NCBI GenBank assembly: GCA_028023455.1 | Contig: JAQFVV010007206.1 | Coordinates: forward strand, 1 to 64,000 | Origin: Epiperipatus broadwayi | Taxonomy: Eukaryota; Onychophora; Udeonychophora; Euonychophora; Peripatidae | DNA: 64,000 nt | Direction of reading: 5' to 3' | Part shown: positions 28,498-45,999 of the stretch, one piece after another | Numbering within the stretch: the stretch's first letter is position 1 | Layout: each line of letters begins with the position of its first letter | Made by a program: the position numbers and the translations under genes | Notes under the pieces: generated by a model | Seen by the model: the letters and a program-made list of their open reading frames with translations, nothing else | What the model was told of the DNA's origin: nothing | Databases searched by the model: none

Positions 28498-28500
<3 letters not shown>
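27006..28500. other. Intron sequence without recognised genes
   Basis: No supported coding frame. A moderately GC-rich stretch at 27,365-27,520 may be a repeat copy but I cannot name it. Confidence 0.45.
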
Positions 28501-28531
<31 letters not shown>

Positions 28532-28535
28532 GTCA

Positions 28536-29801
28536 TGTGATAGCCGGTAGTGGCCACTTGATGGCATTAATTAAGAGAAAAAACAATAAAATATTATGAA
28601 ACCGGGCCAACACTTATTAAAAACAATCACTAACGATGTTTTAAATATAATTTTACTAAAATAATTATTAGTTTAATTAGATATAATTATTTTCTTTAAA
28701 AAATATGTTAAATTATTATATAATTTAATTAAAAAATATGTTTTCTTTTTTTATAACAGAATAAAGATGGTGTTTTCAAAAAACATAAGAGAACATATTT
28801 GCTTATTTTATGACTTTTAATTTTTGAATACATCGTTAATTATTTTAATATATATTTTTTTAAAAATATATACTTTTTAATAAAAACAATAACAAATTCT
28901 TTTTTAAAAAATAAAATTTTGTTCAAATACAAACAAAAAAAAAAAACAATAAATATTTTGGATAGTCTTTTGATTGCTGCTTTTTTTTTATATTTAATTT
29001 TGATAAACAAAAGTAGACTAAAATTAATAAGAATAAAAATAAAAAAAATAAACAAATTTTGATCACTTGCATTTGTTTATATACATTAATTAACAGCAAT
29101 CCCACTGGGTTTCCAATATTTTTGGGAAAAATATATTTTTTTTTTTGCAATTAATAAAAAACAACACCCCCCCCCCCCAACTCAAATTTTGTAGAATAAC
29201 ATGGAAAACCAATATTATCTTTTTTTAAAATATGACGTTGATTGCAGTGCTTCTCATTTGGTAAAACATTTTTATTTTGGAAAAATGATAGAGCATCAGA
29301 AAATGTGGTTGGCAAGTCAGACAATTTATAAATAGGAATATTTTGTTCAGCCATTTCACTTGTCTCCTATATTGACTCACAGAAAGTCATGTTTTCAAAA
29401 TCATTTTAGGACCTCCTCTTTGCAACTATTTTAAACATTTAAAGTTGTGGAGGGAAGCATTTTGATTGTCTTTAAATTATTAATAATCTACACAACATCA
29501 TTTACATACAAATAAAAAAAAATGTATTCTATATTTAAAAAATTATGTACTCTTGAAACATAAGCGCCATAACACCAAATGACAGCCAATATTCAATTGT
29601 GGAAAAATTTCTTACACTATCATGAAACACGCTACCATAAAATGCCATACATCAAAATAAATAGGTAATACAACAAAGATGTTGTATTACCTGTAAATAC
29701 AACCATGTTATATTACTCATAATAATGGCCACAGGAAACAACATTTTTATGTGTTTTTACACATAATTAATGCTGGCAAGAAGCCACGACCGGCTATCAC
29801 A
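28536..29801 (-). mobile_element. TIR transposon, internally deleted, possibly ISXO2/Merlin-like
   Basis: The left end TGTGATAGCCGGTAGTGGCC (28,536-28,555) is matched by the complement of the right end (29,777-29,801), TGTGATAGCCGGTCGTGGCT; about 25 bp are alike. The element is 1,266 bp. The only coding remnant is the minus-strand frame at 29,151-29,354. The remainder is A/T homopolymer-rich with no transposase catalytic region. I did not find a convincing target duplication next to the TIRs. (TA)n tracts lie close to both ends (28,501-28,528 and 29,979-30,028). Confidence 0.6.
29151..29354 (-). pseudogene. Possible ISXO2-like transposase N-terminus
   Basis: A 67-codon frame begins MAEQNIPIYKLSDLPTTFSD and includes ALSFFQNKNVLPNEKHCNQR. 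The order 'FLQ--G-L---R-C' followed by a Gly/Phe-Cys block is reminiscent of the N-terminal zinc-ribbon of ISXO2-like (IS1595/Merlin) transposases, which are common in some invertebrate genomes. Only a single complete Cys pair partner is visible and the catalytic domain is missing. The location between TIRs supports a transposase origin more than the residues do. Confidence 0.35.
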
Positions 29802-29814
29802 AGATCGTTTTAAT

Positions 29815-29935
29815 TATTCAATGTTCTATAGTTGATAAAGAACACACGATCTAAAGTCAAAAGTACTTCTAATAAAATAACTTTAAATTTGTGTGGATTT
29901 TATTGTATTTAATATATACATGCTCCAAGATGTAA
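29815..29935. repeat. Dispersed repeat shared with 61.35-61.46 kb
   Basis: ATAGTTGATAAAGAAC..., AAAAGTACTTCTAATAAAAT and TTTTATTGTATTTAATATAT recur in the same order at about 61,365-61,455 (ATAGTTGATAAAGACTAC, GAAAGTACTTCTAAAAGAAT, GTATTTTGATATATAT). Both copies end beside TA runs. It may be a PLE-related terminal sequence. Confidence 0.5.
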
Positions 29936-29975
29936 ACAACTGAAAAGAAATGCAAATTAGAATATTTAGCTATGA

Positions 29976-29978
<3 letters not shown>

Positions 29979-30028
<50 letters not shown>
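29979..30028. repeat. (TA)n microsatellite
   Basis: Pure TA tract of about 50 bp. Confidence 0.95.
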
Positions 30029-30035
<7 letters not shown>

Positions 30036-31430
30036 CAAATCAGATCAGTTAAAATTTATTTTACTTTTGTGTGCGTGAGTAAAATATATAACCAGACCAT
30101 CATCTTCATTTCACAGTACATGTTAATAACTGGTACATGATTCATGGCTTTAATGGAGATAGAATCTAGCTTAAATCAATACAAAATTATAATCCTATAT
30201 ACATGTGATGAGTTATTGATTTAGTTTCAGCCACCTTGTGCATGTGCAGTCTGAGAGCTCCCCTCTCATATAAAACATTAAAATGGTGTTTACCATTTAA
30301 TGTTTTCACAATCCAGCTACATTTCAACCCTAGTGCAAAAAGAAAAAAAATACACATTTTTTACAACTTCCCTAAGTTATAATCATTGGATCATTATAGA
30401 TATGATGCCCAACTTTCAGAGAGACAAACCCTCTTCAATATGCAGGATATGAACACACTGTATCCCTGACCCCTTAACTATAAATAGCAAGAGACACATA
30501 ACATCAGCACAAATATCCCTACTTCATCTAGAATCCTATTATATTTATGCAAACAATCAAAATGTGAATAGAAAGTAAATGCATCCATGCTAATTCCTTA
30601 TTGGATACTTACATAACCTTGTATATTATCAAAATAAGGATCTCTCTTTTAACCAAGAGCCTTGCCCTATGCCAACTTCCTTTGCTGGAACATGTGTGAT
30701 CAACGGGATATGATTCTTAGAGAAACTTTTCACTACTACAGATTAAGATAAATCAATACATCTTTAGTGTTATAACGTATAATTTGCTATAATGTCAAAG
30801 AAGTTCTGGACAATGCAAAGATGTCTAACCAACCCTCTGAATTCTTGCCGTCTCCAACTCTAGGGTACAAAAATACTGGAACATACTAAACTATATACCC
30901 AATACATAAAAATTACAAGTCCACATCCCCAAACCTTAAACAACCTAGCTGACAGACTCCGACTATAATCTAAAGTTAAGACTTACATTTGCTACATTCC
31001 GTTACAAACAAAGGTAGCCTGGGCTCCTTCCCCTTTCCTCTTTATACATGATTCCCACCTTTTTTCTCTTGAGGAAGATATATGGCACTTAACTGGATCT
31101 CCGTGTTCTGGTTTTTCTATGTCATGGAGGTCATTCATATAGGGTCCTATTCCCTCCCCAGCTTATGATGTTAAAGCTATGCCCTCTATAGCTTTGTCAG
31201 GTGGTCAGCCATGCTGACTTATATCCACAACATTTAAAAGTTCAGCTACTGATTCTACAACATTTGACATTAGCAGTTAATAACATCTACTCAATTCTGA
31301 AGGGCCGATTATAGTGAATTATCTTAACAATCTGACAATATGATGTATGACATGCATTTAAAATTCTCAGTTTGGTCTATGTATTCTAAAAAATCTGAAA
31401 TAAGTTTAACCACCATTCATCTGTATTTCT
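30029..31430. other. No supported gene; moderately GC-richer fossil DNA
   Basis: Base composition is higher in GC than the surrounding intron from about 30,400. The stretch probably continues the retroelement remnant to its right, but translation on the minus strand gives only short broken pieces without a family motif. Confidence 0.4.
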
Positions 31431-32640
31431 TCTGCATTACTTGATGCAGGACGGCCTTCCAACACTCCTCACCCCAGAAGTTTTTAATAAGCTTCATTTA
31501 TAGACATCAAAGGTTGCATGGTGGTGAAATAAGGATTCCCAACTTGACTGTGCCTCTTCCTGTAACAGGTTGCATGCAATTTCCAGTTTGCTTGGTTTGA
31601 CCATCTGGAATATTTGAAAATATTTTTGCATGATCTTATTGTATACTGTGGGAACCTCCCTTCTTTATCCCTGGGATACTCTGATTTTTAAGAACTTGTT
31701 CACATTATACTGAGATAATTTATCCTTACCAAGTTCTAATTTATTCTTCCAAGAACCAGCCTGATTACCTTTTTTTATTACATCATGATCCATATGCTCC
31801 TGACTCATCTTGCAATCAACATTCTTAGCTTCCCATTCCTCTATTCTTTTTACTTCTACTACACCCCCTGCTACTGCTTTATCATTCCTCATTATAATGA
31901 GGTCCTTAACATTTTCTTTTAATTCATTTATATTTTTATTGATTTCAGTCATACTACCCTCATTTTTGCACACTTGGATCATGAATTTGTCCATCATGAT
32001 GGTCTGTTCTTTTCTCAAGAAATTGGTGACTGGTGGTTTAGTCATATATTGTTCATTTAGTGATAGATGCTACTAACAATTGTTCCAAATCTTTAATCTT
32101 GCTATCACCACTTTGTTGTTTTTGAATGACTTATTCAACCTTTTGGTTGATATATTGTTTCAGGTTCTCATACTTTCCCTCAATTAATTGCTGCTAAACT
32201 TGACTAATTTCATCCTATTGTTGATGTTTTTTGTAAAGAACCCTAAATCTCTTCTCATTTTTCTTATTTATCTCCTCCATATTTTAGAGACTTGCTTCCA
32301 TATCTTGTCACATATCAGTCTTCATATCATTCATCTTTTGTAACATATCGTTTAACATATCACTCTTCATGTCATTAATATTTTGTCACATATAATTGCT
32401 TCATATTATTTATATTTTGTACCAAATTATCTGACCTATCCTTCATATCATCCATATTCTGTGACATATTTGATATATTGATTGTTACATCTTGTAACAG
32501 TTTTTTCACCATTTCTATCAGGACCTCACTGCCCCCTTTGAATTTTTTTCCACATTGCTGATTGCTACACATTACTATTTCATTTTCCTGCCTTTTTGGC
32601 CAACTTTCCTACACAACTTCTCTATTTGCAGTGCCATCCT
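31431..32640 (-). pseudogene. Retroelement gag-like remnant
   Basis: Minus-strand frames at 32,375-32,572 and 31,665-32,045 encode a coiled-coil-like region (NMSQNMDDMKDRSDNLVQNI and TEINKNINELKENVKDLI). Downstream (about 31,660-31,440) a broken frame contains KPSKLEIACNLLQEEAQSSW followed by an aromatic-rich stretch. That order resembles the capsid core of LTR-retrotransposon Gag ('A---L-GEA--WW'). Several stops and shifts separate the pieces. No zinc knuckle, protease or RT could be identified next to it. A LINE ORF1 coiled coil is the alternative. Confidence 0.4.
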
Positions 32641-34537
32641 TTTAAATTATAATATGCTCTTGTTCCATTTTTAGAGCACAATCTTGACATGATTTACAAC
32701 TTATTAAACAACCTTAACTTTTTTTTTTAATGCTTTTAATTTTTACTATTACTAAAGAAGAAAACTAAATAATGTAGTTAACAAAAAAAGTAAAAAAAAT
32801 ATTTGTCATGTACCTTTTTTTTATCAAATTCAAATATTTTAGTAGTCATATTTTATTTTTTTATGTGAATTTTAAAATAATTTTATGTTGTTGCTTTGTT
32901 TTTATGTGATTTTCAAACATTACAGTACATATCCACCATTTTTCAAGGTAAGTTAAGTCTATTTTTGTGTGATTTCTTTTGTGTGCATTTTCCGAGGAAC
33001 CTATTTACTGCATAAAATGAGACCCAGGTGTATATATGTATATCTTTGAATATATCAAGAGAGAAGATACTATTTAAATCACTAATTGCATACCATTTTA
33101 ATAATTACTTCATTAAAGATTTATTATAAATTAAATTACTGTTCTACCTGTGATTATTTAGCATCATTTCATTGCTATAAACAAGCAAAAAATTTCATTG
33201 CTATAAAAAAACAAAAAAATTTAAATGTTGCAAACATATAAAGTTTAGATTAAGTATGTATTAGGTAACATCTTACCTTTTCCCTTTGGTTATGATTGGG
33301 TTATTACTCACATGTACACATCATAAATTTTATTTTACTAGACATACATTATAGATGAAAATATTTATTCTGTATTTTACCTGCAAATATTAATACTAAA
33401 CATTTTTGCCCGTATATTAAATTAAAGAAAGCCATTATAATATCCAATATACAAATAAATAATGTGAATGTTGTCAACTTTAACTTGGTATTGAAGTTCA
33501 TATAGAATATACCCTAATGATTCATTCCAATAAACCATATTATTTTATTTACATATAGATATTAACTCTAGGAATTTGTATTTTGAAAAGGAGAGTTATA
33601 GGTTCCATGCATTATGAATCAACTTGATGTCTATTGGTGTAGGTGTGGAGTGATAGATCAATTCCATACAGATCTTGACAAGTCATTGCTCCATGGAAAA
33701 TAACCTTCCTTCCCCAATGTATTCACTGCACTTAACACTGAATGTTTGTTTTTAAATATGCATTGCTATCTTTCGAAAGGAGTATAGCCAATGTTTCTTA
33801 TTGGATACCATCAAATCTAGATTTCTTAATCTATAGCTGAGATTTAACAACATATTTTAGAAGTTCAATCACTTTGAATTTACTTACAAAGACATGAATT
33901 TTGAATTCTTTATTTAGTTAATTTGAATTCTTTACGTTTATGCTCACTTTCTTTGACATTTAAATATTATTTTTGAATGATATTGCCACTCAAACTTGAT
34001 TGTTGTTTGTTTCTGAATCTTAACTTTGACTCATCCCTGTAAAAAAATTATAGACTCTGCATATAAGTATTTTTTTTTACATCTTATTTTAGAAAAAGTC
34101 TATTGTTCAGCTCTACAAGTCTGTGATCATCCTTTCAATACATTGTTGATGTCATCTTTATTGAAAATTAATATGAATAATTGGTTAAGAGCAATAAAAA
34201 TAATTTTATATGATTTTTTTTTACTTTAATATTACTTTTTATTTAAGATCACGATCATTCATGTGATCTACTGTGTATTGCTGTATTGTATTTGCAATCA
34301 TTATACTTTGAGAAAGGAGTATTTGCAAGCTTAGTCATTATGTCTGTTTGATAGATTTAATTTAAATCTTTGCTTATCGTTTAATTAATTTGAAATGTTA
34401 ACTGTTAATTGGAGTTATTGGTTTATCAATTTGTGTGACCTAATGTTTACTATTCTAGCAATTAATAAATAAATTGAATATCATGGGTCTTGAACTCATA
34501 TTGAGCCTCATGGTCTGCAATAGGCATTGGAAGGATG

Positions 34538-34540
<3 letters not shown>
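32641..34540. other. Intron sequence without recognised genes
   Basis: AT-rich DNA with short frames lacking motifs. Nothing supported. Confidence 0.5.

Positions 34541-34621
<81 letters not shown>
34541..34621. repeat. (TA)n microsatellite at 5' side of the RTE LINE
   Basis: Pure TA tract of about 80 bp, ending exactly where the LINE 5' UTR begins. Confidence 0.95.
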
Positions 34622-38374
<3,753 letters not shown>

Positions 38375-38520
38375 CATCCAAGGTGCCTCTCCTTCTTCAC
38401 TCAGTTGTCCTCCAGTCATACGCTTAGTTCTTCTTGCAGGTAGCTTTCCACATTCAGGATGAGATATTGGTGAAACTATATTAGTATCATCAACTAAATG
38501 CCTAACATAGTGATAAGTCA
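38375..38520 (-). CDS. Serine protease, linker and activation-site exon
   Basis: A 146-nt exon on the minus strand. The acceptor TTTTTTCCAG ends at 38,521 and the donor GTAATA starts at 38,374. The first two bases finish a codon from an upstream exon; the remainder is 48 codons ending with Met. It encodes HPECGKLPARRTKR followed by MTGGQLSEEGEAPWM. This is the zymogen junction of an S1 protease: a Cys in the propeptide (likely paired with the PICL Cys of the Asp exon), a basic cleavage site, and a new N-terminus MTGG in place of the usual IVGG. PWM joins in phase to [13 protein letters not shown] of the next exon, giving the classic 'PWQVSL' region. The upstream exon was not found. Confidence 0.88.
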
Positions 38521-38549
38521 CTGGAAAAAATTTCAACATATTTATTTTG

Positions 38550-39768
<1,219 letters not shown>

Positions 39769-40770
39769 GGTTAACATGGACTATTGCTTCAGAAGACAGT
39801 GAGAAGAGTGTAAAATATATTGACTTGATTTTATGGAGAGAAGGTAATAAAATTAATAACAAAATGTTGTTGAAACCATTATCACTTAGAGAAGTTGTTC
39901 TTCCAAATTCAAATGTTCCACTTACCTAGAAATTGGATGGTTTTAGAACATTTCTTTTTAGAAATGATGTTTTATGTAAATTCCAGAGTGATAAAATGAT
40001 TAATATTGAAAGATATGTAAATGATTTATTGGATGTGAGATATAGTAGGTCAAATATTTTATGTGCACTATACAGGTATATAAATAGATGGAGAAGAGAT
40101 GATATGGAAAAGAAAATTTGGATAGCATTACCTTATGTAAAGGATATTGTTTGTAATAAGATTACATCATTGGTATCTGCTGATTTTAATGTTGCATTTA
40201 CAGTGGGTGCAAATACTGAAAGTTTGATTATTAATGGTAAAGATTCTATTGATAAAAGCAACAAATGTAATATTATACATAAAGTGGTATGTCATTGTCA
40301 TTATAGTTACATTGGGGAGACCAATTGTGCATGAAAAAGAGGATTAGGGAGCAGGGATTATTATATAATAAGTTGTGTTCTTCTGCAGATATGTATAAAT
40401 CTGTTTTTTGCAGAACATGCAGTGATTTTTAATGGAGGTTTCTGCTTTGATAGAGTTTTTATTTTGCATATGAAAAATGATTTGAGGAAAAGGAAAATTA
40501 AGGAGTTCTATTTTTTAAATAGTACGGATAATGTAATGAATACACAGTGTCATTGTGTTAGTATTCACAATTTATGGAAAGTAGGTAATTCACATGGGAA
40601 TGTTACTGGTGTGAGAGTTTGATAATATTTAAATATTAACATATTGCTATTTAAGATTGCAGAATACACTGAAGCTGGCTATAGCAAAGAATTTTAATCT
40701 TTAATTTTATATAGGCATTTTTTAAAAATTTGTAATTATATTCTAGTGAATTGTTTTATTATATGTATAT
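39769..40770 (+). mobile_element. Penelope-like element 3' half, right arm of head-to-head pair
   Basis: Starting at GGGTTAACATGGACTATTGC (about 39,768), the plus strand repeats the left arm in inverted orientation. It encodes TWTIASEDSEKSVKYIDLIL, then a stop at about 39,927, then FRTFLFRNDVLCKFQSDKMI. Next comes a GIY-YIG endonuclease with VVCHCHYSYIGETNCA (about 40,285-40,334; YIGET is the YIG block) that ends in a premature stop. The frame 40,422-40,622 supplies the C-terminal part. The 3' terminus CTATAGCAAAGAATTTTAAT... is at 40,679-40,755, followed by (TA)n. It lacks the RT catalytic motifs entirely. Confidence 0.82.
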
Positions 40771-40777
40771 TATTTGT

Positions 40778-40782
<5 letters not shown>

Positions 40783-40829
<47 letters not shown>

Positions 40830-40841
40830 TAGTGAATATTG

Positions 40842-40914
<73 letters not shown>
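40783..40914. repeat. Two (TA)n tracts separated by a PLE-like spacer
   Basis: TA tracts at about 40,778-40,827 and 40,845-40,914 are separated by TTCTAGTGAATATTGTAA. That spacer repeats the PLE terminal TTCTAGTGAATTG at 40,741, so the terminus itself seems to have been copied together with TA units. Confidence 0.8.
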
Positions 40915-40917
<3 letters not shown>

Positions 40918-40984
40918 CATACAATATTTCATTTTATAAAAGTAGTTTTGCTAATTCATTATACCCTACTTAATTGTTGTTAAA

Positions 40985-41290
40985 TTAAAAAAAAATGGAA
41001 AAGACTTTAACTCAAATCCCATTAATCCCAAATTTTACTGTTAGCAGCTTGTCTATTTTTTATATTCATTTTATTTATATTTATTAAAAAATGCCTCTTT
41101 AATTTTAATAAATAAAATAGAATGTATAGAATTAATAGACAAGCTAATAACACTAAAAAATATGATTCATTGGATTTGAGTTGATGTCATTTGCTTCAGA
41201 TTCTTGTTTTTTTTTTTTAAATTTAACAGCTGTTGAAGAGAAATTAACTGAAAGTACTTCTGCAGATTGAAAGACGCTATAATAGTAAAT
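40985..41290. mobile_element. Short head-to-head pair of PLE 3' ends
   Basis: The left part (about 40,990-41,100) reads as the complement of the PLE C-terminal region: CTGTTAGCAGCTTGTCTATT and TAAAAAATGCCTCTTTAATT. The right part (about 41,100-41,285) is a plus-strand copy with AGACAAGCTAATAACACTAA, TTGATGTCATTTGCTTC and the terminal AACTGAAAGTACTTCTGCAG. Each arm holds only the last one to two hundred bases of the element. Confidence 0.7.
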
Positions 41291-41610
41291 GACATTTATA
41301 TTCATTATCTCTCTTGTTAGTACACCTGTTTTAATTATTAAATATTTTTGTATAAAGTATAGATATTGTAACCTCTCCTTCCTTCTCCAGACTATTTCTC
41401 CACCTTATGCACCAACACACACACATCCTGCACAGTGGAGGGCCTCAAAATTGAAGGTGATAGAAAAACATTTTATGAAATGCCAGGATGCCAAATTGCA
41501 ACTCTATTTTATTATCAGTTAATAATTGATCTAAATACTTACATTAATACTTTATGAATGGGTAAATTAATAAATTTTCTAACAAATAAAACACTGAGAG
41601 TGATAACAAC

Positions 41611-41764
<154 letters not shown>

Positions 41765-42541
41765 GGCTGAGGTAAGGAGCAATCCTTAACCTCTCCGATG
41801 TAAGTATTTACATTTTTCTTTTGTTCAACTTGTAATTTCCAAAACAAACATAATACAGAACAAATCGAATCATATAATAGATAAATAAAATATTTTTTAA
41901 AAAATATTGGACTGTATTCATTTTTTTTTATAAAAAAACTGACTTGAGTCAGAATAATAAATCATGGCTACTGCCTAGTCAAGCGTGAGCAAGTTAAGCA
42001 CAAATATGAAATTAACAACATCGTTAGTTTTAACACCGCCTATTTCATATGCAAAAATACTTAAAAAGTAACAGCAATATTACAGCACCAACCCAAATAC
42101 CGTGTTTCTGAAGAACAAATACAAATGATATAAAAAGCTTGATCTACACACTCAAGAAGAACATCAACCCCCAGCAGCAATCTGGACAAAAGAGATGCTT
42201 GAAAATGTGATGTACTGTTTCAATAATATGATGCCTCGTATGTTATTTGAAACATTTTGCAGGTTTTTTTTACCAACATTGCTAGTACTTGCAGTAACCA
42301 ATAATCAATGCTCATTATATCATTTCCCAAAAGCTTTATTATATGAAGCAATTACATAAAATGCACTGTGGGAAACAATCTCTTGTATCACAGACCATCC
42401 AAATTTGTGATAAATAACCCTTCATTTTTATACTCCGCAGCAAAAAGAAAGTTTTCAATCGACTATTTTAGCACTCGATAATTACGCATTGATAATTATA
42501 GATGAAAACCGGAAAAATATTATTACTGGAGTGCTAAAAAT

Positions 42542-43620
42542 ATGTATCTTAAATACAACTTAAAAGACTTTCAAAAAATGATCAACCTGTTTGGAAAAGT
42601 AATTGCCCTACAGCCAATTTATTTAAAAGACACACCTATGCTGATATGTAGTAATCATTTTGAATTTAAAATAAAACTCCATAAAAACGTAGATGCTGCA
42701 CGATCCCAACACAAATTACAGATCAAGAAGCAACACTCTATTTTTACATAAGAGGTTTAAATCCACATTGTTTTGTCTGTGGACAGAGAGGCCACCGAGC
42801 AAATCAGTGTGATATCACAAAAGGCAATCACTGTGAACAAACCAAAATTCTCTCCCCAGAACCACCCACTGATGACGAAAATAAAATTTCTAATAACACT
42901 ACAACCATTGACAACCCAATAATAGAAACTGGAAAAAACAGCTTCAAACACCCATAAACAAAAATGACAACAGAGCAGAATTGCCAATCCCAAAGACCAA
43001 CCAAAAAATAGTAACACAAAAACTAACAGAGACACCCAAGATTCAAACGAAAATTACTCTCAAGAAACCACAACACAAAATGCAGCAACTACATCACAGG
43101 ATCACCATCTCAATAAAACAAAAAGTGTACCAATTAAAAATAAACAAACAGAAAATAAACATACACAGCTATATAATGAAAATATAAATCTAGATAATAT
43201 AAAGACACCAATAATAAAACAAACTACCATAATAAACAAAACTGCATCAATCATAATAGATACAATAGAACCCCTTTTCCACCCATTCAAGAGAATACAC
43301 CATAGAGAAAAAAAAGCCAGGTAGACGACCTAAAAAACATGAATCCAAAAAGGCAAAAAAGCAGACCAAAAGCACAACTCCTCAGACATATACTACCTAG
43401 AAAATGATAAAATAGAAATAGATTTAAGCCAACAACAAATGATCAACTGTTCAGTTTCAACCAAAATTGCATGTATAGAGTCTGAACCAATATTAAATGA
43501 AAAGAAAACTGATAATAAACCCTACAAAGCCTTAAATATGTATCAGCATCCATCTACTGCATATAAACAAAAATTTGGAATTAAAAATCAATAAAAATCA
43601 ATACCCTAATTATAAAATTA
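42542..43620 (+). pseudogene. LINE ORF1 remnant with CCHC zinc knuckle
   Basis: An open stretch from 42,542 is followed, after a stop, by PHCFVCGQRGHRANQCD (about 42,763-42,813), a perfect CX2CX4HX4C knuckle as in nucleic-acid-binding ORF1 proteins. The rest to 43,620 is Lys/Asn/Thr-rich low-complexity sequence with stops, including a basic KKKPGRRPKKHESKKAKK-like patch near 43,310-43,360. Confidence 0.65.
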
Positions 43621-43629
43621 TCCCATAAC

Positions 43630-44330
43630 ATGAAGATAAAAATTGGATCTCTCAACATTAGAGGCTTAAAGGCCATCAAAAAACTTTTTGAACTCAAAAA
43701 TGGTTACATACAACACAACCACACATACTGGGGCTATTGGAAACAAAAATATACAGCAGATATCAAATTGATCCTTCAAAACATTTAGTCAGCCATATGT
43801 TTTATGCCTGCTCAAGGCAATCATCATAATCCTCAGGTGACACAGGTATAATTATATCCCACAACTGCCCTTTTCATTCTTTTTTATAATTATATATATA
43901 TTGACTCTAATTTTATCATAATAACACTCCATCATAAAAAATATCACACTTAACCTAGTATTTGTCTATATACCACCAGGCCCTGTCATCATCTCCAGAA
44001 TAATAGCAAAAATAAATTCAATGCTTACAGCAACACCAAATCCCATAATATGCCTGGGTGAATTCAACATGACCTACCAAACATTTGTCACCAAATGGAT
44101 CCATCAAATAACAATCTCACTTATGAGTGCTGAAGGTTTTCTCCCATCAAACTCAATATCATTTAATAACAATAGATATAAGTCACTTATTGATTTGTGT
44201 TTCTACTCACCAATGTTACATCATTATTTTAATCTTGAACTCTGTCCATCTATAATCTCCGATCATGCTGCCCATTTCATCACTCTTGACCTAACAAAAA
44301 TACAGAATACAACAATAGCCCTTTAAAAGA
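43630..44330 (+). pseudogene. LINE APE endonuclease remnant
   Basis: It begins at an ATG with MKIKIGSLNIRGLK, the start of many LINE ORF2 proteins. The middle is shifted. The frame 44,021-44,326 preserves NPIICLGEFNM (for the GDFN motif, with Glu for Asp), SLIDLCFYSP (for 'IDY---S') and IISDHAAHFITL (the SDH catalytic block). Stops and shifts make it non-functional. Confidence 0.7.
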
Positions 44331-45099
44331 CTATGTGAATATTTTTCCAGTACAAACAACTGAATTCCTATATTAAGAAGCATATATAATGCTCCAAAAA
44401 CGTCAAAACATGTCACTTGATCCACTACAAAAATGTATAGCTTTCACCAATATACTTTCTTTCAACATCAATCATATTACTTGCAATTCAATACCCCTCC
44501 ACCAAATTATTAGCTTTGGCAGATGAACTACAAAAAATAATAACCATTTCCAGTCCAACCACAGATAATCAAACCCAAATTAACAAAACTTACAGAAATG
44601 TACAACAATACATGCAACACACTAAAGCAATATGTAGCAATAAAAAATAAAAAATATATACCTTACACAACAACACACTTGGACCAAAGCATTCATATGG
44701 TGGGCACTGGAATAACCATCCACAGCCAGAGTGCCTATGGCACTTGAAATAGATGGCTCTATAACAGCTAGACATAACATGATAAACCCAATATATCAAC
44801 ACTTTTAAAAAAATGCAAAAACAAAGAGTGTATATACCAAATGAAGACATATTTGGAGACCTTGAAACAGACACACAAATAAAAACAACTGCCATTGTAT
44901 TTCAAGTTGTAATAATAACAAACACATGTCACCCAGAATCACAAGGAACTCCCAAATATGTGTTCAAACATCTTAGTCACTACACAACCAAATACCTGTG
45001 TGATCTAGCCAATTACATATCCCAAAAAATTTACAATATACAAAGTCTATGCCCAATTGCAATAGTTCCATTTAACAAAAAAACAACAGTGATATCATC

Positions 45100-45760
45100 T
45101 TTATGATCAATTTCAATGGGATCTTTAGGAATAAAAATTCTTGAAAGAGTAATAAAGGAGAAAATATAATAACACATACTCCCTGTGCTATCATCAGCAC
45201 AATATGTCAAAAAAGGATCATCCATTGGCCAGGGTGCATTAATGTACAAAACAATAATCAAAGTAGTAAAAAAAAAGAAATATGCACCAATTATAGTTCA
45301 ACTAGACATTGAGGCAGCATTTGACTCAATGCCTATATCCAAATTATTAGATGTGCTGAAAAAAAAAAAACAATACCTTCATCCCTACTATATATAATAG
45401 CCAATCTGCTACTCAGCCATGAAATTCACATCACATTGAATGGGAAGAATTCAGCAGCCTTCTAACTGAGTTAATCCATCCCACAAGAATCCCCCCTCAG
45501 TGCCTTGCTCTCTACAATATATATAAATCCTCTATTAATAGAGATACAGAAAAAAATTAAAGGCATTAACATCCCAAACACTGCTTTAAATATATCATGC
45601 ATAGACTATATGAATGATGTAACCTTTTTCCTCCCATCTAAAAAGAACCTCCCCATATTACAAGAGATAATCAATAATTATACCCAAATTTTAATTTAAA
45701 AATTAACACAAATAAAACTGCTGCATGGTCAACATACACAGGAAAGCACATACAGAGATG
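45100..45760 (+). pseudogene. LINE reverse transcriptase remnant
   Basis: Pieces in different frames give the RT order: SSAQYVKKGSSIGQGALM (about 45,187-45,240, the 'Q-GF--G-S' block), VQLDIEAAFDSM (about 45,296-45,331, motif A), IPQESPLSALLSTIYINPL (motif B with Glu for Gly) and CIDYMNDVTFFL (about 45,598-45,633, motif C with Asn for the first Asp of YADD). Single-base shifts around A-tracts interrupt the frame repeatedly. Confidence 0.72.
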
Positions 45761-45999
45761 TTTAATGGTAAACCATCTGCTTTTATTGGTTTCCCATTCT
45801 ACCTTGGAACCAATGAAATGAGGCAAAAAATTCAAAATAAATTTTAAAAAAATGCTGAAAAAATCACAGGCTCACTTGAAAAGTCATACCTGTCAATATA
45901 CACAAAGGTAGCACTATTTAATCAACTTATAATTACAAAAGTAACCTACTACACACCTTTAATCAAATTTGCAAAAAACATTTATATCTAAAATCTCAT

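Noticed and set aside
28930-29050. Small hydrophobic proteins in the 28.8-29.1 kb region
   Set aside because: The frames consist of translated A/T homopolymers within an internally deleted transposon.
42757-43290. Minus-strand hydrophobic frames
   Set aside because: They are antisense to the zinc-knuckle ORF1 region; A-rich coding strands give Phe/Val/Leu-rich antisense translations that mimic membrane proteins.
44590-44895. 101-codon Cys-rich minus-strand frame
   Set aside because: Antisense to the LINE between endonuclease and RT; no conserved Cys spacing of a known secreted family.
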